The translations under genes were made by a program, and so were the position numbers. A stretch of 64,000 nucleotides of DNA from Hippasteria phrygiana (lineage: Eukaryota > Echinodermata > Asteroidea > Valvatida > Goniasteridae): contig JAZGUH010000105.1 of NCBI GenBank assembly GCA_037893225.1, forward strand, positions 682,001-746,000. Reading direction: 5' to 3'. Position 1 is the stretch's first letter. The number at the start of each line of letters is the position of its first letter. This document shows positions 59,022-64,000 of the stretch, one piece after another. Under the pieces are notes generated by a model. The model saw nothing but the letters and a program-made list of their open reading frames with translations, made no database searches and had not been told where the DNA came from.

Positions 59022-60157
59022 GTTCGAAATTAGCATGTTCAGTTGATGAGATAGGCCCTATAGCTTAAAGATTCAAAAGTTTAAAAATTACTATAAAATC
59101 ATATGATGACGTCACCATAACGTCACATCAATTTTCATATACAACACATGCCGGCCTACAAGCATTCCAGATACAAATTTTTGTAAGGTAATCCTACTGG
59201 GCTACCTAGATATTACTTTTCAACTTAATCGGACTTGTACTTTTGTAGATATATGGCTTCGAAAAATGCCCCTTTAAGATGACGTCACGTGACATGTGAT
59301 GACGTCATCATGACGTAAACGTTCGGCACACATTGTGAGCAGTTGGGGTAAGTGTCTGCCAAGTTTAAAAGTAGCCAAAGTGGTCGGTAAGAAAGAAATA
59401 TTCTAGCGACTTGAAAAAAAAATAATAATTATGACGTCATCACGACGTCACACAATTTTCGCTTTTTACGGCATATCTTTGAGACATACCAAAGCTGTAA
59501 CAAAAATAATTTTGAAAATATCTTGTTTTGTTCGCTAGATATATTGAAAAGAATGTTACGATTTTAAAACTTCAAAAATTCAGCGACTTGAAAAAAGACT
59601 AGAAATCAACCCCTTTTATAAACAGCAAGCACATAATAGCCATGGTTATCTGCCCGTCCCAGAATTCCTTTGTGTTATATTGAATTTGGTCTAAATTTTG
59701 AAATGGCTGTCATTTCTTACTTGAGTGAGCCACGATCATGAAATTTTGGAATTGGGTACAGGAAAATTCAATATATACATTTTTGTAATCGAATTGACCC
59801 TTACATGCGTTTACAAAAAAACATATTTTTGATGACGTCATCATGACGTCAAACAATTTTCGCTTTTTAGGGCATATCTTTGAGACATACCAAAGCTATA
59901 ACAAAAAGAATTTTGAAAATATCTTGTTTTGTTCGCTAGATATATTGAAAAGAATGTTACGATTTTCAAATTTCAAAAATTCATAAAAAATCACGTGATG
60001 ACGTCATCATGACGTAAAAGTTCGGCATGCATTCTGAGCAGTTGGTCTAAGTGTCTGTTAAGTTTAAAGGCAATCGGCTGCATCAAAGTAGCAAAAGTGC
60101 CTGGTAGAAAGAAAACGTGTACAAATGCTATGGGCAAAAAGTCTGAAAAAGAAGCAA

Positions 60158-60189
<32 letters not shown>

Positions 60190-60292
60190 ATCTTAACGAA
60201 AACAAGGGCTGTTTCGTAAAACTACGAAACAGCCAAAAAAAAAAAAATATTAACGAAAACAAAGGCTGTTTCGAAAAACTTTCGAAACAGCC

Positions 60293-60323
<31 letters not shown>

Positions 60324-60439
60324 ATCTTAACGAAAACAAGGGCTGTTTCGTAAAACTACGAAACAGCCAAAAAAAAAAAATCTTAACGAAAACAAGGGCT
60401 GTTTCGAAAAACTTTCGAAACAGCCAAAAAAAAAGAAAA
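59022..60439. mobile_element. Array unit U12, right part
   Basis: CRE-array modules resume and end with four fold-backs of the GGCTGTTTCG...CGAAACAGCC type (about 60205-60427) separated by A-runs, then the CTAG at 60440. Confidence 0.7.
60195..60427. repeat. Cluster of four fold-backs at the U12 right end
   Basis: The same element as at 27868-28038. The centres alternate TAAAACTA and AAAAACTTT, each keeping the stem paired. They are separated by A-runs. Confidence 0.85.
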
Positions 60440-62426
60440 CTAGAGCCAATAGTGTTTGTGGACAAACACAGGGCTGTTTCGGTGTTTTTGTGTAAAATTT
60501 GGTGATTAAAATGAAATTTCAAAATTTTTAATAAAATTAAAAAAATTAACAAATTATAGAAAATTAGCCGATGAGGTCTCATGACGTCACTTCGGCTTCT
60601 GCATGCGGGTGGCAATATCTACATACCCACCAATTTTTATGACGATCGGACCTACCCTTATATGTGTTTCAAAAAAGCATATTTTTGATGACGTCATGAT
60701 GACGTCACACATTTTCCCATTTATGTGAAAGAATATAGGAGCTAACAAAGCTATTACAAAAAGAATTTTGAATTTAGCATGTTCTGTTAAAGAGATATGG
60801 GTTTAAGAAACTTTAAGGTTAAAAAACTTTACAATTACTATAAAATCGTATGATGAGGTCATCATGACGTCACCTCAATTTTCATCTATAACACGTACTT
60901 GTCTACCACCATAGCAGGTTTGAATGCAATCGGACCTACGGTTCTCTAGATATGTGCCCTTGAAAAATGCACCTTTAAGATGACGTCACATGACAAGTGA
61001 TGACGTCATCATGACGTCACTCTTCGGCATAAATTTTCAGCTGAGGGTCTCTGTTTGAGTTAAACCTGATAAAGATCTGAGGTTGTTTAGTGACCAAAGT
61101 GGCTCTTACAAAATTCGTGTACAAAGTCTATGGGATTTGGGATAGAACTAAAAATTCATAGAAAATCAGCCGATGACGTCATCATGACGTCACTTTGGAT
61201 TTTACATGCTAGTGGCACTATCTACCTACCCACCAATTTTCATGACGATCGGACCTATCCTTATATGTGTTTTAAAAAAGCACATTTTTGATGACGTCAT
61301 CATGACGTCACACATTTTCTCCCTTTTAGGGGATATCTTTGAGACATACCAAAGCTATACCAAAAAGAATTTTGAAAATATCTTGTTTTGTTCGCTAGAT
61401 ATATTGAAAAGAATGTTACGATTCCAAAAATTTAAAATTCAGCGACTTGAAAAAAGACTACAAATCAACCCTTTTTATAAACAGCATGCTCATTTAAGCC
61501 ATGGTTATCTGCCCTTCCCAGAATTCCTTTGTGTTATATTGAATTTGGTCTAAATTTTGAAACGGTTCCTATTTCTTACTTGAGTGAGCCACGATCATGA
61601 AATTTTGGAATTCGGTACAGAAAAATACAATGTATACATTTTTGTAATCAGATTGACCCTTACATGCGTTTTAAAAAAATAATATTGTTGATGACGTCAT
61701 CATGACGTCACACAATTTTCGCCATTTAGGGCATATCTTTGAGACATACCAAAGCTGTAACAAAAATAATTTTGAAAATATCTTGTTTTGTTCGCTAGAT
61801 ATATTGAAAAGAATGTTACGATTTTAAAACTTCAAAAATTCAGCGACTTGAAAAAAGACTAGAAATCAACCCCTTTTATAAACAGCAAGCTCATAATAGC
61901 CATGGTTATCAGCCCGTCCCAGAATTCCTTTGTGTTATATTGAATTTGGTCTAAATTTTGAAATGGCTGTCATTTCTTACTTGAGTGAGCCACGATCATG
62001 AAATTTTGGAATTGGGTACAGCAAAATTCAATATATACATTTTTGTAATCAGATTGACCCTTACATGCGTTAAAAAAAAAAAGCATTTTTGATGACGTCA
62101 TCATGACGTCACACAATTTTCGCTTTTTAAGGCATATCTTTGAGACATACCAAAGCTATAAAAAAAAGAATTTTGAAAATATCTTGTTTTGTTCGCTAGA
62201 TATAATTTAATGAATGTTACGATTTTCAAAATTCAAAAATTCATAAAAAATCACGTGATGACGTCATCATGACGTAAAAGTTCGGCATGCATTCTGAGCA
62301 GTTGGTCTGAGTGTCTGTTAAGTTTAAAGGCAATCGGCTGCATAAAAGTAGCCAAAGTGCCTGGCAGAAAGAAATCGTGTACAAACGCTATGGGCAAAAA
62401 GTCTGAAAAAGAAAAAAAAAAAGAAA
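60440..62426. mobile_element. Array unit U13 (1.99 kb)
   Basis: The hairpin is at 60452-60469. The first ~1 kb carries the U3/U6-type modules (CTACCTACCCACCAATTTT, GACGATCGGACC) and the second half the ~400-bp module. Its last ~370 bp are nearly identical to the end of U1. Confidence 0.7.
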
Positions 62427-63617
62427 CTAGAGCCAATAGTGTTTGTGGACAAACACAGGGCTGTTTCGGTGTTTTTGTGTAAAATTTGGTGATTAAAATG
62501 AAATTTCTAAATTTTTTATAAAATTAAAAAAATTAACAAATTATAGAAAATTAGCCGATGAGGTCTCATGACGTCACTTCGGCTTCTGCATGCGGGTGGC
62601 ACTATCTACATACCCACCAATTTTTATGACGATCGGACCTACCCTTATATGTGTTTCAAAAAAGCATATTTTTGATGACGTCATGATGACGTCACACATT
62701 TTCCCATTTATGTGAAAGAATATAGGAGCTAACAAAGCTATTACAAAAAGAATTTTGAATTTAGCATGTTCTGTTAAAGAGATATGGGTTTAAGAAACTT
62801 TAAGGTTAAAAAACTTTACAATTACTATAAAATCGTATGATGAGGTCATCATGACGTCACCTCAATTTTCATCTATAACACGTACTTGTCTACCACCATA
62901 GCAGGTTTGAATGCAATCGGACCTACGGTTCTCTAGATATGTGCCCTTGAAAAATGCACCTTTAAGATGACGTCACATGACAAGTGATGACGTCATCATG
63001 ACGTCACTCTTCGGCATAAATTTTCAGCTTAGGGTCTCTGTTTGAGTTAAACCTGATAAAGATCTGAGGTTGTTTAGTGACCAAAGTGGCTCTTACAAAA
63101 TTCGTGTACAAAGTCTATGGGATTTGGGATGGAACTAAAAATTCATAGAAAATCAGCCGATGACGTCATCATGACGTCACTTTGGATTTTACATGCTAGT
63201 GGCACTATCTACCTACCCACCAATTTTCATGACGATCGGACCTATCCTTATATGTGTTTTAAAAAAGCACATTTTTGATGACGTCATCATGACGTCACAC
63301 ATTTTCTCCCATTTAGGGGATATCTTTGAGACATACCAAAGCTATACCAAAAAGAATTTTGAAAATATCTTGTTTCGTTCGCCAGATATATTGAAAAGAA
63401 TGTTACGATTTTAAAATTTCAAAAATTCATAAAAAATCACGTGATGACGTCATCATGACGTAAATGTTCGGCATACATTCTGAGTAGTTAGTCTAAGTGT
63501 CTGCCAAGTTTAAAGCCAATCGGCACCATAAAAGTAGCCAAAGTGCCGGTAAGAAAGAAAACGTGTACAAATGCTATGGGCATTTGGCTGAAAAAGAAAA
63601 AAAAAAAAAAAAGAAAA
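62427..63617. mobile_element. Array unit U14 (1.19 kb), shortened copy of U13
   Basis: The hairpin is at 62439-62456. The first ~950 bp match U13; the unit then ends early in the CATTTGGCTGAAAAAG type of right end also seen in U6. Confidence 0.7.
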
Positions 63618-64000
63618 CTAGAAACTGGTGTTTGTGTACAAACACAGGGCTGTTTCGGGTGTTTTTGTTTTTTTTGTGGGAGTATGATTCTAATTCTTGA
63701 TGAGATATCAATGGTAGATGAAACAAAATCTTGTTTTACATTCAAGCAATTACGTATCCTTAATCATAATTGTTTTGGAAATGTGAGCATACTTGCAGTT
63801 TGTGACCATGATGATGTCATTGTGATGTCACACATTTTGCACATTCATATGTAAGTACCTATCACCTAACAAATGTATTACAAATTGTTTTTTGAAATTA
63901 GCATGTAGGTTTGATGAGATATGGCTTTGGGGTTTAAAAACTTAAAAATTACTAGAAAATCGTATAATGATGTCATCATGACGTCATGTAATTTTTGTCA
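63618..64000. mobile_element. Array unit U15, cut by the window edge
   Basis: The hairpin GTGTTTGTGTACAAACAC is at 63628-63645, followed by another helicase fragment and CRE-type palindromes. Confidence 0.65.
63686..63812 (+). pseudogene. Pif1 helicase fragment in U15
   Basis: This stretch still translates: ILDEISMVDETK and later NHNCFGNVSILAV match the Walker B region of the intact protein (ILIVDEVSMVDQ, NHNPFGNVSILAV). A deletion of ~24 bp removes the residues between. The frame is open from 63543, but upstream of the fragment it is repeat DNA. Confidence 0.88.

Larger units (their letters stand above)
59100..63990. repeat. CRE/E-box palindrome field, right array
   Basis: The same TGATGACGTCATCA / TGACGTCACGTGAC pattern and spacing as in the left array, continuing off the right edge. 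Confidence 0.9.

Noticed and set aside
23059..63414. Repeated ~73-codon frames containing DDVIMTSHIF...ETYQSY on the plus strand (e.g. 23059, 25479, 27138, 29656, 61206, 63193) and their minus-strand counterparts
   Set aside because: They track the ~400-bp array module exactly, differ by frame-breaking indels between copies, and read through CRE palindromes (GATGACGTCATC gives DDVI). Repetition explains them without protein selection.

Overview
The window looks like animal nuclear DNA, most likely from a marine invertebrate. It is AT-rich and intron-bearing, with dense minisatellites, many small terminal-inverted-repeat elements, frequent TACATGTA palindromes and 'cgccctct' motifs. The host species cannot be named from the sequence. 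Nothing suggests bacterial gene organisation, and no tRNA, rRNA or CRISPR array was found.

Layout. 1-1165: five tandem copies of a ~242-bp satellite. 1166-3974: a possible promoter and degraded 5' exon, a MITE with a 5-bp target duplication, then the only host-type coding exon, a SWIM zinc finger plus YqaJ-like nuclease protein that ends abruptly at a G10 run. 4295-7718: a 47-bp minisatellite of about 73 copies in which every unit carries a 10-bp inverted repeat. 7719-12660: gene-free DNA with two small MITEs. 12665-36988: a head-to-tail array of about eleven 0.6-3.5 kb units packed with TGACGTCA (CRE-type) palindromes and punctuated by A-run / CTAG / hairpin / GGGCTGTTTCG junctions. 36989-59021: a 22-kb segment bounded by rearranged direct repeats and containing one uninterrupted 10.3-kb ORF (3434 aa). 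59022-64000: the CRE-palindrome array resumes.

The ORF encodes a Helitron-like (Helentron-type) rolling-circle transposase. In order it has a basic N-terminal region, PHD finger, a C76-like cysteine-peptidase-like domain, an OTU peptidase, a 17-residue repeat tract, a Cys-rich/DUF6570-like region, HUH Rep with paired tyrosines, Pif1 helicase and a C-terminal EEP endonuclease. It is intact, so the element may be recent.

The main discovery is the link between the ORF and the flanking arrays. At least six array units carry, next to the terminal hairpin, a ~130-bp decayed fragment of the same helicase gene spanning the Walker B motif. The junctions also have the layout of a Helitron 3' end (hairpin, short spacer, CTAG, T) when read on the minus strand. 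The arrays are therefore best explained as tandem, non-autonomous rolling-circle elements related to the Helentron, each carrying dozens of CRE/E-box palindromes. Terminal hairpins differ in sequence between units but keep pairing, which points to selection on structure. This interpretation is inference; the repeats, hairpins and matching fragments are seen directly.
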